From: JASHUC01 sp035606175
Lineage (GTDB): Bacteria; Pseudomonadota; Gammaproteobacteria; Steroidobacterales; Steroidobacteraceae
Assembly: GCA_035606175.1 (NCBI GenBank)
Contig: DATNFW010000052.1
Location: 29,872-93,871 of the forward strand
DNA length: 64,000 nucleotides
Direction: 5' to 3'
Part shown: positions 55,875 through 64,000 of the stretch, piece after piece
Layout of the letters: each line of letters starts with the position of its first letter
Position numbering within the stretch: the first letter of the stretch is position 1
The notes under the pieces: model-generated
Databases searched by the model: none
The model's input: only the letters and a program-made list of their open reading frames with translations
What the model was told of the DNA's origin: nothing
Program-made: the position numbers and the translations under genes

Positions 55875-58004
55875 CTACTGCGGCGCCGGCCCGCGCACCG
55901 ATCTCGGCTCACCCGCCTTGCGGCTGCCGGCGGGCCAGACTCTCGGTCCATAGTGCGGGGATGGCCGGCCGATCTCGTAGGCCCCGAGATCGGGCGCCCG
56001 TCCGGTGAAGCCGTCCGTGATGGTTGGAAGCCTGACTCCGGCATCGACCGCCCGCGAATGCGGCCGCAGCCGGAAGTCGAAATCCTCCGGATCATAGAGA
56101 TGTTGTGGGTCGCTCTTGTCCGGTGCGCGCACGTTCCGAAACGCATCGAAGTCCACGAGGATGCTGTGCCGGTCTTCGCCGGTCGCGCGGCGATATTCCG
56201 CAAGCGTGCGGAAACGGCGGGTCTCGAGCTTGCCGAGAAAATCGGCTGCAACCCCGCTCGGCGGGGAGTCCCACTCGAACGCGTCCGCTGAGCCGGGTGC
56301 GAGCCGGAAGCCGTTGTAATCCGAGGAGGAGTAGCTCGTGTACGTCCTCAACGCGAGCACCTGCGCCGACCATCCGTCCGAGAGGATGAGATTGTTGAGG
56401 AGGTGCACGTTGGATGCCGGCCCGAAGAAGCGCGTCTGGCCGATGAACGTATTTTGATAGAGCAGCACCCCGGCCGGGGTATCGACCAGCTTCAGATACC
56501 CACCCGTTGTCGTGTTGTAAACGACGTTTCGGTAGAAATACACGGGACCGCCGAAGATCGGTTGCGCGCTCAGAGCTCCGCCTGCCGAATTGAAGCAGCG
56601 GTTCTCGAAGACGCGAATGTCGTGCGCGCCGCCGTCCGCCTCGATGCAATTGTCCGCGACGTTGTAAATGTCGTTGTCGTAGATGTCGATCGAGACGGGC
56701 ACGCGGTCGCGCAGTTCCTGCGGTGTGCCGTCGGGATCACCGTAAGTGTCCACGTCGATGCCGTCGTGCCAGTTCGCAACATAGTTGTGTGCGATCACGT
56801 GGCCCTGACCGTAGACCTTCACCGCGTACTCCGAGGTGATGAGCGCCGGGTATCCCGGGTATTTGGCCCAGACCTCCGGAGTGAACCAGCTCTGCAGGTG
56901 CTGCGGATCGTGTTTGCCGATGAAGACGTTGTCGGCAATGTAGAAGTCCTTCGAGCCCGACCAGCCGGCCTCGACGACGCGGCCGACGTTGTAAACCAGG
57001 CTGTGCTCGAGCGTGAATCCGCTCGAGCCCGCGATCCCTTTGATGCCGAGCTTGAAGGCGACGTTCGTATTGCGGACCGTGATGCCGTCGAAATAGTTGT
57101 AATTGCCGCCCATCAGATTGAACAAGTTGTCGCATCCGTCGCCGTCGAAGATCACCTCGCCATCGCCTGCGCTCTTGATGAGGATCGGCTTGTCGGGCGT
57201 GCCGCTTACGGTGAGATAGTACGTTCCGTCGAAGGGTGTTCCGTATGCCGCGATGCTGCGGTTGAATCCGCTGTAGACGAAGCGGTTGTCCTTGTAGAGA
57301 CCGGCGTGCACGAGAATCGTGTCGCCGGGCTTCACGCGCGGCGCATTGGCGCGCGAGTGGTCCGACTCGTCGGATCCCAGGTAATACGCGGCGAGCAGCC
57401 CCGTGAAGGCCGGTTGCTGTTTCGGCCCCGTGTAACCGAACGGATAGACGTTGTACACGGTGCCGCCGCTCGGGGCAGTAAGCGGCTCCTTGCGGGTACG
57501 AACCGTGACGATTCGTACGCGCTCACCCTGCACGCCGTCGGGGTCGGCGAGCTCGAAGCGGGCTTCGTATGCCGTATCGGGCTCGAGATTGAGGATGCTC
57601 CCGGCGAACATGTCGGGTGCGACGTAGTGAAAGAAGTGATTGGGGCCGCCGTATCGCGGCAGCCCACCGAGGACCGACTCCCCCTGCAAGCGAAGAAGCG
57701 GCAGCGCTTCGTGCCACCGCGTTTCACCGACTCTCCGGTAGGAGACCTTCGCGGTCGCATTGCGGTCGGCATCCCCTGCGATGCGCCACTCGAAGCCGAG
57801 CGAGACGAGCGTCGGCGGCTCGACCCAGAAATCACCGGCGACAGTCGCGTTCTGCGGAGCCGAAGCCGTTGCGGCGTGAGCCGCGGCGGTCGCCGCGGCG
57901 CCCGCATCGCTCGCAGCACTTGCCAGGCCCACAGCACCTGCGGCACTCGCGGCGAGCAATACGCACGTCGAGGTGCGCACGGCCCGCGGCGCCGTCTCAA
58001 ACAT
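55875..58004 (-). CDS. Secreted right-handed parallel beta-helix protein
   Basis: A 709-residue exported protein: a signal peptide (about 1-40, Ala-rich), a beta-sandwich-like region (about 55-165, VEPPTLVSLGFEWR), then parallel beta-helix coils with recurrent NxFNxx-type turns (DNVFIGKHDPQHLQSW, YDNDIYNVADNCIEADGG, FENRCFNSAGGALSAQP, LLNNLILSDG) to about 640, ending PDLGAYEIG. This family includes pectate-lyase-like and alginate-processing enzymes and secreted polysaccharide binders. ATG 58004 overlaps the flavoprotein stop by 8 bp. Specific activity unknown. Confidence 0.85.
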   Translation of the reverse strand: MFETAPRAVRTSTCVLLAASAAGAVGLASAASDAGAAATAAAHAATASAPQNATVAGDFWVEPPTLVSLGFEWRIAGDADRNATAKVSYRRVGETRWHEALPLLRLQGESVLGGLPRYGGPNHFFHYVAPDMFAGSILNLEPDTAYEARFELADPDGVQGERVRIVTVRTRKEPLTAPSGGTVYNVYPFGYTGPKQQPAFTGLLAAYYLGSDESDHSRANAPRVKPGDTILVHAGLYKDNRFVYSGFNRSIAAYGTPFDGTYYLTVSGTPDKPILIKSAGDGEVIFDGDGCDNLFNLMGGNYNYFDGITVRNTNVAFKLGIKGIAGSSGFTLEHSLVYNVGRVVEAGWSGSKDFYIADNVFIGKHDPQHLQSWFTPEVWAKYPGYPALITSEYAVKVYGQGHVIAHNYVANWHDGIDVDTYGDPDGTPQELRDRVPVSIDIYDNDIYNVADNCIEADGGAHDIRVFENRCFNSAGGALSAQPIFGGPVYFYRNVVYNTTTGGYLKLVDTPAGVLLYQNTFIGQTRFFGPASNVHLLNNLILSDGWSAQVLALRTYTSYSSSDYNGFRLAPGSADAFEWDSPPSGVAADFLGKLETRRFRTLAEYRRATGEDRHSILVDFDAFRNVRAPDKSDPQHLYDPEDFDFRLRPHSRAVDAGVRLPTITDGFTGRAPDLGAYEIGRPSPHYGPRVWPAGSRKAGEPRSVRGPAPQ

Positions 58005-59571
58005 TGCGGACCGCCCGCTCAAAATCGATCTTCAAGTCCTCGCAGACCCTCACCGCGGTCGCGCGCCCGGCGCCGAACACGCCTCCACCGGGATGCTGAA
58101 AGGGCCCCACGAGGTAGAGCCGCTCGATGCCCGGGACGGTGTAGCGACCGAGCTCCGGTATCGGCCGGTGCGCGCCCGATTGATACGTCGTGGTCGCGAT
58201 ACCGTGCAGGTCGCCATGCACGAAGCTCGAGGAGGTGCGCTCCATGTCGAGCGGGCTGTCGCAGTGGTACGCGATGAGGTTCGCGGGCGTGAGATTCGGC
58301 AGGAAGCGCCGTGCATGTGCGAGCATCCGCTCGGCATATTCTCCCTTCGCCTCGTCCCAGGAGCGCCCGTCCCGGCGGACGTACGGCACATAATCCCAGG
58401 CATGTAGCGTTGCGGCGCCCGCGGGCGCGCGCGAGGGATCGAAAACCGAGAGCGATCCGAGTCCGACGAGCGGATAAGGCTCGAGCTGGCCGTAGCGCAG
58501 CTCATCGAATGAGCGCCTGAGTGTCTCGTAATCGTTCGGCAGCAGCTCGTTCATCACGGCGCGGATCGGCTCGCCCGCGACGGTGCGCAGCGGCTCGCGG
58601 AGCGCCGCATGCACCGTGATGCAGGCGTTCGGGGAGATCTCCGTCGCGGCCGCAGCCCCCGCAATGCGCGCATCGATCGATTCAACCATCTGCCCGAGAT
58701 GATGTGGGTGGATGGCGCCGATGACGCACTCCTTCGCGCGGATCTCGCGTCCGTCCCGGGTGCGCACGCCACGCGCGCGCCCGCCCTCGACGAGCACCCG
58801 TTGCACGTCGACGCCGCTTTGGATTTCGCCTCCGTGATCGCGGATGAAGGCTGCGAGCGCCTCGGTGAGCTGCCCGCTGCCGCCTGCGGGCACGCCGAAT
58901 CCGTACGCCTCGAGGAACCCGACGAACACGAACACTCCGAGCGCTGTCGCCTTCTCATCCGGTGAGACCAGGTTTTCGCCGGCGACGCGCGCGAAGTGCA
59001 TGCGCACGCGGTCGTGCTCGAAGTACTGGCACAGCAGATCGTGGGTGCTCATCTGCGTCAGGCGCCAGAGTGTCCGGCCCTCCGGGCTCTGATCCATCAT
59101 CGCGGTGGAAGCACCCATCGGGGCCGGCGCGCTGTAGAGCGTGGATTCGATCATGGGCCGCCAGCGGGCGGCCTCCTCGGCCAGCCGCACGTACGCCTCC
59201 GCATCGCGTGATGAGAATTTTGCGATGTCGGCGCGCGTCCGCTCACGGTCGCGGTACAGGGCAAGCGTCGCCCCATCCTCGAAAATCGAAAGCATCGGCA
59301 CATCCGGCACGATGTACTTGAGCCCGTATTTGGACTTCAGGCCGAGCTCGTCGTTCTTGAGCAGCGGATTACCCTGTATGAAGATGTGCGCCATCGAATG
59401 CTGATCGTGCCGGAACCCCGGAACGGTCAGCTCGCGCGTGACGACGCCGCCTCCGAGCCACGCATTGCGCTCGAGCACCAGCACGCTGCGACCGGCGGCC
59501 GCGAGATAAGCGGCCGCCACGAGGCCGTTGTGTCCCGAGCCGATCGCCACGATATCGACGGACCTCGTCAT
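57997..59571 (-). CDS. Phytoene-dehydrogenase-like FAD oxidoreductase
   Basis: A 524-residue flavin-dependent amine-oxidase/CrtI-family protein. It opens with the Rossmann motif AIGSGHNGLVAAAYLAAAGR (8-27), has a mid-domain GVFVFVGFLEAYGFGVPAGGSGQL and a C-terminal FAD segment LYLVGPFQHPGGGVFGAGRA. Related proteins oxidise carotenoids, retinoids or other isoprenoids. AAGGGG lies about 10 nt before ATG 59571. It overlaps the beta-helix gene by 8 bp, an unexpected but translationally coupled pair. Confidence 0.88.
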   Translation of the reverse strand: MTRSVDIVAIGSGHNGLVAAAYLAAAGRSVLVLERNAWLGGGVVTRELTVPGFRHDQHSMAHIFIQGNPLLKNDELGLKSKYGLKYIVPDVPMLSIFEDGATLALYRDRERTRADIAKFSSRDAEAYVRLAEEAARWRPMIESTLYSAPAPMGASTAMMDQSPEGRTLWRLTQMSTHDLLCQYFEHDRVRMHFARVAGENLVSPDEKATALGVFVFVGFLEAYGFGVPAGGSGQLTEALAAFIRDHGGEIQSGVDVQRVLVEGGRARGVRTRDGREIRAKECVIGAIHPHHLGQMVESIDARIAGAAAATEISPNACITVHAALREPLRTVAGEPIRAVMNELLPNDYETLRRSFDELRYGQLEPYPLVGLGSLSVFDPSRAPAGAATLHAWDYVPYVRRDGRSWDEAKGEYAERMLAHARRFLPNLTPANLIAYHCDSPLDMERTSSSFVHGDLHGIATTTYQSGAHRPIPELGRYTVPGIERLYLVGPFQHPGGGVFGAGRATAVRVCEDLKIDFERAVRNV

Positions 59572-59750
59572 TATTCAGCGCCCCTTCGCTCGTCCAGGCA
59601 GAGCGCGAATGTTACCAACTGTGACGAACGGCGGCTCATTGAACTTTCGACGGATTTGGCTGCCTTTCATCATGCATTTTTCCCGTGGGCCGGGTGTTCG
59701 GGAAGCTGTTTTCCGGTAGTCTTTCGACCTTCGATTCGAAGAGGACTTGA

Positions 59751-61190
59751 GTGGACGCATTGACTCAGCCGGAACAGCGGGAGAACGAGGCGCCGGCGGT
59801 CCTGCGGGAAGCCCCGCAGTCGAGCCCGCCGGACATCATTGAGAGTCCGAACGGTATCCCCGAGAACCCCGCCGGCCCGAACGGAGAGCCGCCCGACGGC
59901 GGCAAGCGTCGTCGGCGCATTGCCATCATCGTCGCGGCGGTGGTGGTGGTGCTCCTGGCTTTTTTCATCGTGAGAGGGCTGCATCGCGCTCCTTCGAGTG
60001 AGCGTGGCGGCGCACGTTTTGCACAAGGGTTCTCGGGCGATGAGGCGCCGATCGCCGTTTCTGTCGCCCAAGCCGCCACCGGCGACATCGCCGTGCGCAT
60101 ACCGGCGCTCGGCACCGTAACCCCTCTTGCGACCGTAACCGTCAAGACTCAGGTGACCGGACAGCTGCAGAGCATCGCCTTCAAGGAGGGGCAGCTCGTC
60201 AAGAAGGGGCAGTTCCTCGCACAAGTCGATCCGCGCCCGTACCAGGCCGCACTCGATCAGGCTCGCGGCAATCTGAGTCGCGATCAGGCGCTCCTCGCGG
60301 ACGCGCAGCTCGATTTGAAGCGTTATGAGGATCTCATCAAGCAGGACGCGGTCTCCGGGCAGCAGCTCGATACCCAGCGCGCAACCGTCGCTCAGTACAC
60401 CGGAGCAGTCGAGGCCGACAAAGGCCAAGTGAGCGCCGCGGCCGTGAATCTCGCCTACACGCACATCACCGCTCCGGTCACCGGGCGCGTCGGGCTGCGT
60501 CAGGTGGATGCCGGCAACTACGTCACACCCGGCGATGCCAACGGCATCGTGATCATCACACAGCTGCAGCCGATCACGGTCATCTTCCCGGTGCCCGAGG
60601 ACTACGTGCCCGATATCCAGCAGCGCCTCTCGCAGGGTGCGACCCTTTCCGTCGTGGCCTACGACCGAGCGAACCGCAAGAAGCTCGCGACGGGCAAGCT
60701 TCTCACGCTCGACAACCAGATCGACACCACGACCGGGACCGTCAAGCTGCGGGCGATATTCGACAACGAGGACGGAGCGCTCTTTCCGAATCAATTCGTC
60801 AATGTCGAGCTGCTGCAGAACACCCTGCACGACCAGCTCATCATTCCCGAGGCGGCAGTGCGCCGTGGCGCGCCGAACGGCGTCGTCTCGACATTCGTCT
60901 ATCTCGTGAAGCCCGACAACACGGTCACGGTACGGCCCGTGGTGCTCGGTACGCTCGATGGCGACCACGTCGCCGTCCAATCGGGGCTCGTCGCAGGCGA
61001 TACCGTCGTCACCGAGGGCGGCGATCGCCTCCGCGACGGTGCGCGAGTTTTGCTGCCGGGCGCGCAGCCGAAGCAGCCCGCCGCGGCATCGACGGGCGAG
61101 CAGGGCCAGCACGCGGCCACGCGGCGCGGCCGACGAGGTGGATTCGGCGGCGGTGGGCGCAGATTCGGCGGCGGCCGGCCGCGGTTTTGA
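59751..61190 (+). CDS. RND efflux adaptor, MdtA-like
   Basis: A 479-residue membrane-fusion protein, starting at GTG 59751 after GAGGA. A Pro/Glu-rich cytosolic region (1-55) is followed by one membrane anchor (about 57-78, IAIIVAAVVVVLLAFFIV) and then lipoyl (VKTQVTGQLQSIAFKEGQ), helical hairpin, beta-barrel and a C-terminal domain. The tail is Gly/Arg-rich (RRGRRGGFGGGGRRFGGG). It lies 39 bp upstream of its pump gene. Substrate unknown. Confidence 0.92.
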   Translation: MDALTQPEQRENEAPAVLREAPQSSPPDIIESPNGIPENPAGPNGEPPDGGKRRRRIAIIVAAVVVVLLAFFIVRGLHRAPSSERGGARFAQGFSGDEAPIAVSVAQAATGDIAVRIPALGTVTPLATVTVKTQVTGQLQSIAFKEGQLVKKGQFLAQVDPRPYQAALDQARGNLSRDQALLADAQLDLKRYEDLIKQDAVSGQQLDTQRATVAQYTGAVEADKGQVSAAAVNLAYTHITAPVTGRVGLRQVDAGNYVTPGDANGIVIITQLQPITVIFPVPEDYVPDIQQRLSQGATLSVVAYDRANRKKLATGKLLTLDNQIDTTTGTVKLRAIFDNEDGALFPNQFVNVELLQNTLHDQLIIPEAAVRRGAPNGVVSTFVYLVKPDNTVTVRPVVLGTLDGDHVAVQSGLVAGDTVVTEGGDRLRDGARVLLPGAQPKQPAAASTGEQGQHAATRRGRRGGFGGGGRRFGGGRPRF

Positions 61191-61229
61191 CAGCGAGGGG
61201 GCGGACCGGCGCCGGCGGGTCCGCACACG

Positions 61230-64000
61230 ATGAACCCATCACGCCTCTTCATCGAGCGTCCCGTCGCGACGACGCTCCTCATGATCGCGATCCTCGCGGT
61301 CGGTTGGATCGCCTACGTCGAGCTGCCGCTCTCGGCGCTGCCCGACGTGGCCTACCCGACGATCCAGGTGCAGACGTTCTATCCGGGCGCGAGCCCGGAT
61401 GTGATGACCTCCGCCATCACCGCGCCGCTCGAGAAACAGCTCGGGCAGATGCCCGGGCTCGATCAAATGTCCTCGACGAGCTCGGCCGGCGCCTCCGTGA
61501 TCACGCTGCAGTTCGATCTTTCGCTCGCGCTCGATGTGGCCGAGCAGGAAGTGCAGGCCGCGATCTCCGCGGCGCAAGTGCTGCTGCCGCAGGACCTCCC
61601 GGCCCCGCCGATCTACACGAAGGTCAACCCCGCGGACGCTCCCGTGCTGACGCTCGGCATCACCTCCAAGGTCATGCCGCTCACCCAGGTCGAGGACCTC
61701 GCGGACACGCGCATCGCGCAGAAGATCTCGCAGGTCAAAGGGGTCGGCGTCGTCTCGCTGAGCGGTGGCGAGCGGCCCGCCGTACGGGTCGTCGTCAATC
61801 CGCGCGCGCTCGCGGCCTACGGGCTCAATCTCGATGACCTGCGCACGACGGTCAGCGTCGCCAATCAAAACGGCCCCAAGGGGACTCTCGACGGCCCGGC
61901 GCGCACGTACACGGTCAATACGAACGATCAGTTGATGACCGCGGCCCAATACGGGCAAATCATCGTCGCGTACCGCAACGGCGCGCCCGTGCGCCTGAAG
62001 GACATCGCAACGCTCATCGAGGGTGCGGAGAACGACAAGCTCCGCGGCTGGATGAACACGACCCCGGCGCTGATTCTCAATGTGCGCCGTCAGCCGAATG
62101 CCAACGTCGTCGACGTGGTCGATCGCATCCATCGACTGCTGCCCGTGCTGCAAGCGTCGCTTCCGGCGGGCGTCGAGCTCACACCCCTCACCGATCGCAC
62201 CACTACCATTCGCGCCTCGATCTCCGATGTGCAATTCGAGATGGCGCTCGCGGTGGGGCTCGTGGTGCTCGTCATCTTCCTGTTCCTGCGCAACGTGCCG
62301 GCGACGATCATCCCGAGCTTGTCCGTGCCTTTGTCGCTCATCGGCACGTTCGGGGTGATGTACCTCGCGGGATTCAGCCTCAACAATCTCTCCCTCATGG
62401 CGCTCACGATCGCGACGGGCTTCGTCGTCGACGACGCCATCGTGATGATCGAGAACATCGCGCGCTACATCGAGCGCGGCGAGCGCCCGATCGTGGCGGC
62501 CCTCAAAGGCTCCGGCCAGATCGGCTTCACGATCATCTCCCTCACCGTCTCCCTGATCGCGGTGCTCATTCCGCTGCTTTTCATGCGCGAGGTCGTCGGG
62601 CGGCTTTTCCGGGAATTCGCCGTGACGCTCGCCGTCACGATCCTCATCTCGGCATTCGTGTCGCTGACGCTCGTGCCGATGCTCTGTGCGAAGCTGCTGC
62701 GTCCCGAGACCGCAGGCGCGGCGCGCGAGGGTCACGGCTCGGGACGCTGGTTCGCCGCTCTCATCCGCCTGTACGATCGCAGCCTCGGCTGGGTATTCAG
62801 GCACCAGGGCCTGACGCTCGGCGTGTTCGCCGGGACACTCGTCGTCACGGCGCTGCTCTACATCGAGATCCCGAAGGGCTTTTTCCCCGTGCAGGACACG
62901 GGGCTCATCCAAGGCGTCTCCTCAGCGACCCAAGGCATCTCCTTCGATGAGATGGCGAACCGCCAAGTCGCCCTTGCGCAAGCCGTACTCGCCGATCCCG
63001 ATGTTGCGAGCCTCTCCTCCTTCATCGGCGTCGACGGCAGCAACGTGACGCTCAATACCGGCCGCTTTCTGATCAATCTCAAGCCCCGCGACGAGCGCAA
63101 GGCCTCGGCATCCGAGGTGATCGAGCGCCTGCGGCGCGAGACCGCTCGCGTCCCCGGCATCACGCTCTACATGCAGCCGGCGCAGGACTTGACGCTCGAT
63201 GACACTGTAAGCCGCACGCAATACCAGTTCACGCTCGAGAGCGCCGATGCCGCGGCGCTCTCGACGTGGACTCCGCGGGTGGTCGCCGCGCTCCGTAAGC
63301 TCCCGCAGCTCACGGACGTGGTGAGCAATCTCGAGGAGGACGGCAACGCGATCTACATCACGATCGACCGCAACAGCGCCGCACGGCTCGGCGTGAGCGT
63401 CGGAACGGTGGATAACGCGCTCTACGATGCCTTCGGCCAGCGCATCATCTCCACGATCTTCACGCAGTCGAATCAGTACCGCGTGATCCTGCAGGCGGAC
63501 CCCTCCTTCTACAGCTCGGTGACCTCGCTCGACTCCCTCTACGTGCCCTCGGCGGGCGGAGGTCAGGTCCCCCTCTCGGCGATCGCGCACGTTGAGATCG
63601 AGCAGCGGCCGCTCGTCATCAACCATCTCGCGCAGTTCCCCTCCTCGACCGTCTCGTTCAATCTCGCCCAAGGAGCATCCCTCGGTGCCGCGGTCGATGC
63701 GATCGAGAAGGCGGAGCGACAGCTCGCGCTGCCCGATAGTATCCGGACGACGTTCCAGGGCGCGGCCCTCGCCTTTCGCGACAATTTGACGAACGAGCTG
63801 CTCCTGCTCCTCGCCGCAGTGCTCGTCATGTACATCGTGCTTGGGGTGCTCTACGAGAGCTTCATCCATCCGCTGACGATTCTCTCGACGCTTCCCTCGG
63901 CGGGTATCGGAGCGCTGCTCGCGCTCATCCTCTCGGGCGAGGATCTGACGATCGTCGCCCTCATCGGCATCATCCTGCTCATCGGCATCGTGAAGAAGAA
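61230..64000 (+). CDS. RND efflux pump permease, MdtB/MdtC-like (runs off the right edge)
   Basis: From ATG 61230 the frame stays open for 923 codons to the window end. It has N-terminal FIERPVATTLLMIAILAVG, a large periplasmic domain (DVAYPTIQVQTFYPGASPDV), helices 2-6 (QFEMALAVGLVVLVIFLFLRNV), the proton-relay segment TIATGFVVDDAIVMIENI, GKPLFR-type GRLFREFAVT, and a second periplasmic domain up to helix 11-12 (EDLTIVALIGIILLIGIVKKN). It closely resembles MdtB/MdtC of the E. coli mdtABC system. A second such permease could follow outside the window. Confidence 0.94.
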   Translation, partial: MNPSRLFIERPVATTLLMIAILAVGWIAYVELPLSALPDVAYPTIQVQTFYPGASPDVMTSAITAPLEKQLGQMPGLDQMSSTSSAGASVITLQFDLSLALDVAEQEVQAAISAAQVLLPQDLPAPPIYTKVNPADAPVLTLGITSKVMPLTQVEDLADTRIAQKISQVKGVGVVSLSGGERPAVRVVVNPRALAAYGLNLDDLRTTVSVANQNGPKGTLDGPARTYTVNTNDQLMTAAQYGQIIVAYRNGAPVRLKDIATLIEGAENDKLRGWMNTTPALILNVRRQPNANVVDVVDRIHRLLPVLQASLPAGVELTPLTDRTTTIRASISDVQFEMALAVGLVVLVIFLFLRNVPATIIPSLSVPLSLIGTFGVMYLAGFSLNNLSLMALTIATGFVVDDAIVMIENIARYIERGERPIVAALKGSGQIGFTIISLTVSLIAVLIPLLFMREVVGRLFREFAVTLAVTILISAFVSLTLVPMLCAKLLRPETAGAAREGHGSGRWFAALIRLYDRSLGWVFRHQGLTLGVFAGTLVVTALLYIEIPKGFFPVQDTGLIQGVSSATQGISFDEMANRQVALAQAVLADPDVASLSSFIGVDGSNVTLNTGRFLINLKPRDERKASASEVIERLRRETARVPGITLYMQPAQDLTLDDTVSRTQYQFTLESADAAALSTWTPRVVAALRKLPQLTDVVSNLEEDGNAIYITIDRNSAARLGVSVGTVDNALYDAFGQRIISTIFTQSNQYRVILQADPSFYSSVTSLDSLYVPSAGGGQVPLSAIAHVEIEQRPLVINHLAQFPSSTVSFNLAQGASLGAAVDAIEKAERQLALPDSIRTTFQGAALAFRDNLTNELLLLLAAVLVMYIVLGVLYESFIHPLTILSTLPSAGIGALLALILSGEDLTIVALIGIILLIGIVKK

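Noticed and set aside
61239..62912. Long minus-strand frame (557 residues) opposite the MdtB-like gene
   Set aside because: Same antisense-shadow composition (Arg/Asp/His-rich); the plus-strand pump explains the region.

Overview
The window is high-GC DNA (visibly about two thirds G+C), densely packed with genes and free of rRNA, tRNA, CRISPR arrays and recognisable insertion sequences. Everything fits a chromosomal segment of a free-living, probably soil or freshwater gammaproteobacterium. The fused RlmKL methyltransferase points to Gammaproteobacteria, and the many secreted NTF2-like proteins, DUF6152-type proteins and RND pumps recall Steroidobacterales/Nevskiales-like lineages. That placement is inference. 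There is no gene-free stretch longer than about 250 bases.

Layout. 0-7.7 kb: small catabolic or secreted enzymes (NTF2-like proteins, BBE-type flavoenzyme, metallo-beta-lactamase-fold hydrolase, a short-chain dehydrogenase lacking its catalytic Tyr/Lys, aldo/keto reductase, DUF6152 pair). 7.9-10.8 kb: a 936-residue secreted esterase with three concanavalin-like domains, two of them near-identical tandem copies joined by a polyserine microsatellite. 11-13.3 kb: secreted ankyrin protein and NTF2-like protein. 13.4-18.8 kb: msrA/arsC, TPR proteins and a type Vd patatin autotransporter. 18.7-25.5 kb: a translationally coupled operon of TolC-like channel, adaptor, RND pump and, as last gene, agmatine deiminase.

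28-39 kb: a nine-gene minus-strand run for polyamine uptake and gamma-glutamyl catabolism (puuD, puuA, potF, potA, potB, potC), continuing into a ROK kinase, a methionine aminotransferase and a trans-sulfuration enzyme. A puuB oxidase lies divergently upstream and is followed by an arylmalonate-decarboxylase homologue with a twin-arginine leader. 40-51 kb: mostly housekeeping genes (rlmKL, DnaQ/GIY-YIG nuclease, omega-aminotransferase, ddl, pyrD, a PurM paralogue).

52.4-55.1 kb is the most interesting part. A DprA-like/phosphoribosyltransferase pair resembling the ShosTA anti-phage toxin-antitoxin system lies back to back with a DUF6036-type nucleotidyltransferase toxin/antitoxin pair. They share a 104-bp intergenic region in which a 7-bp-arm palindrome overlies a plausible promoter. 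Both pairs overlap internally by exactly 20 bp. 55-64 kb: carboxylesterase, secreted beta-helix protein, phytoene-dehydrogenase-like flavoprotein, and an MdtA/MdtB-like RND pump that runs off the right edge.
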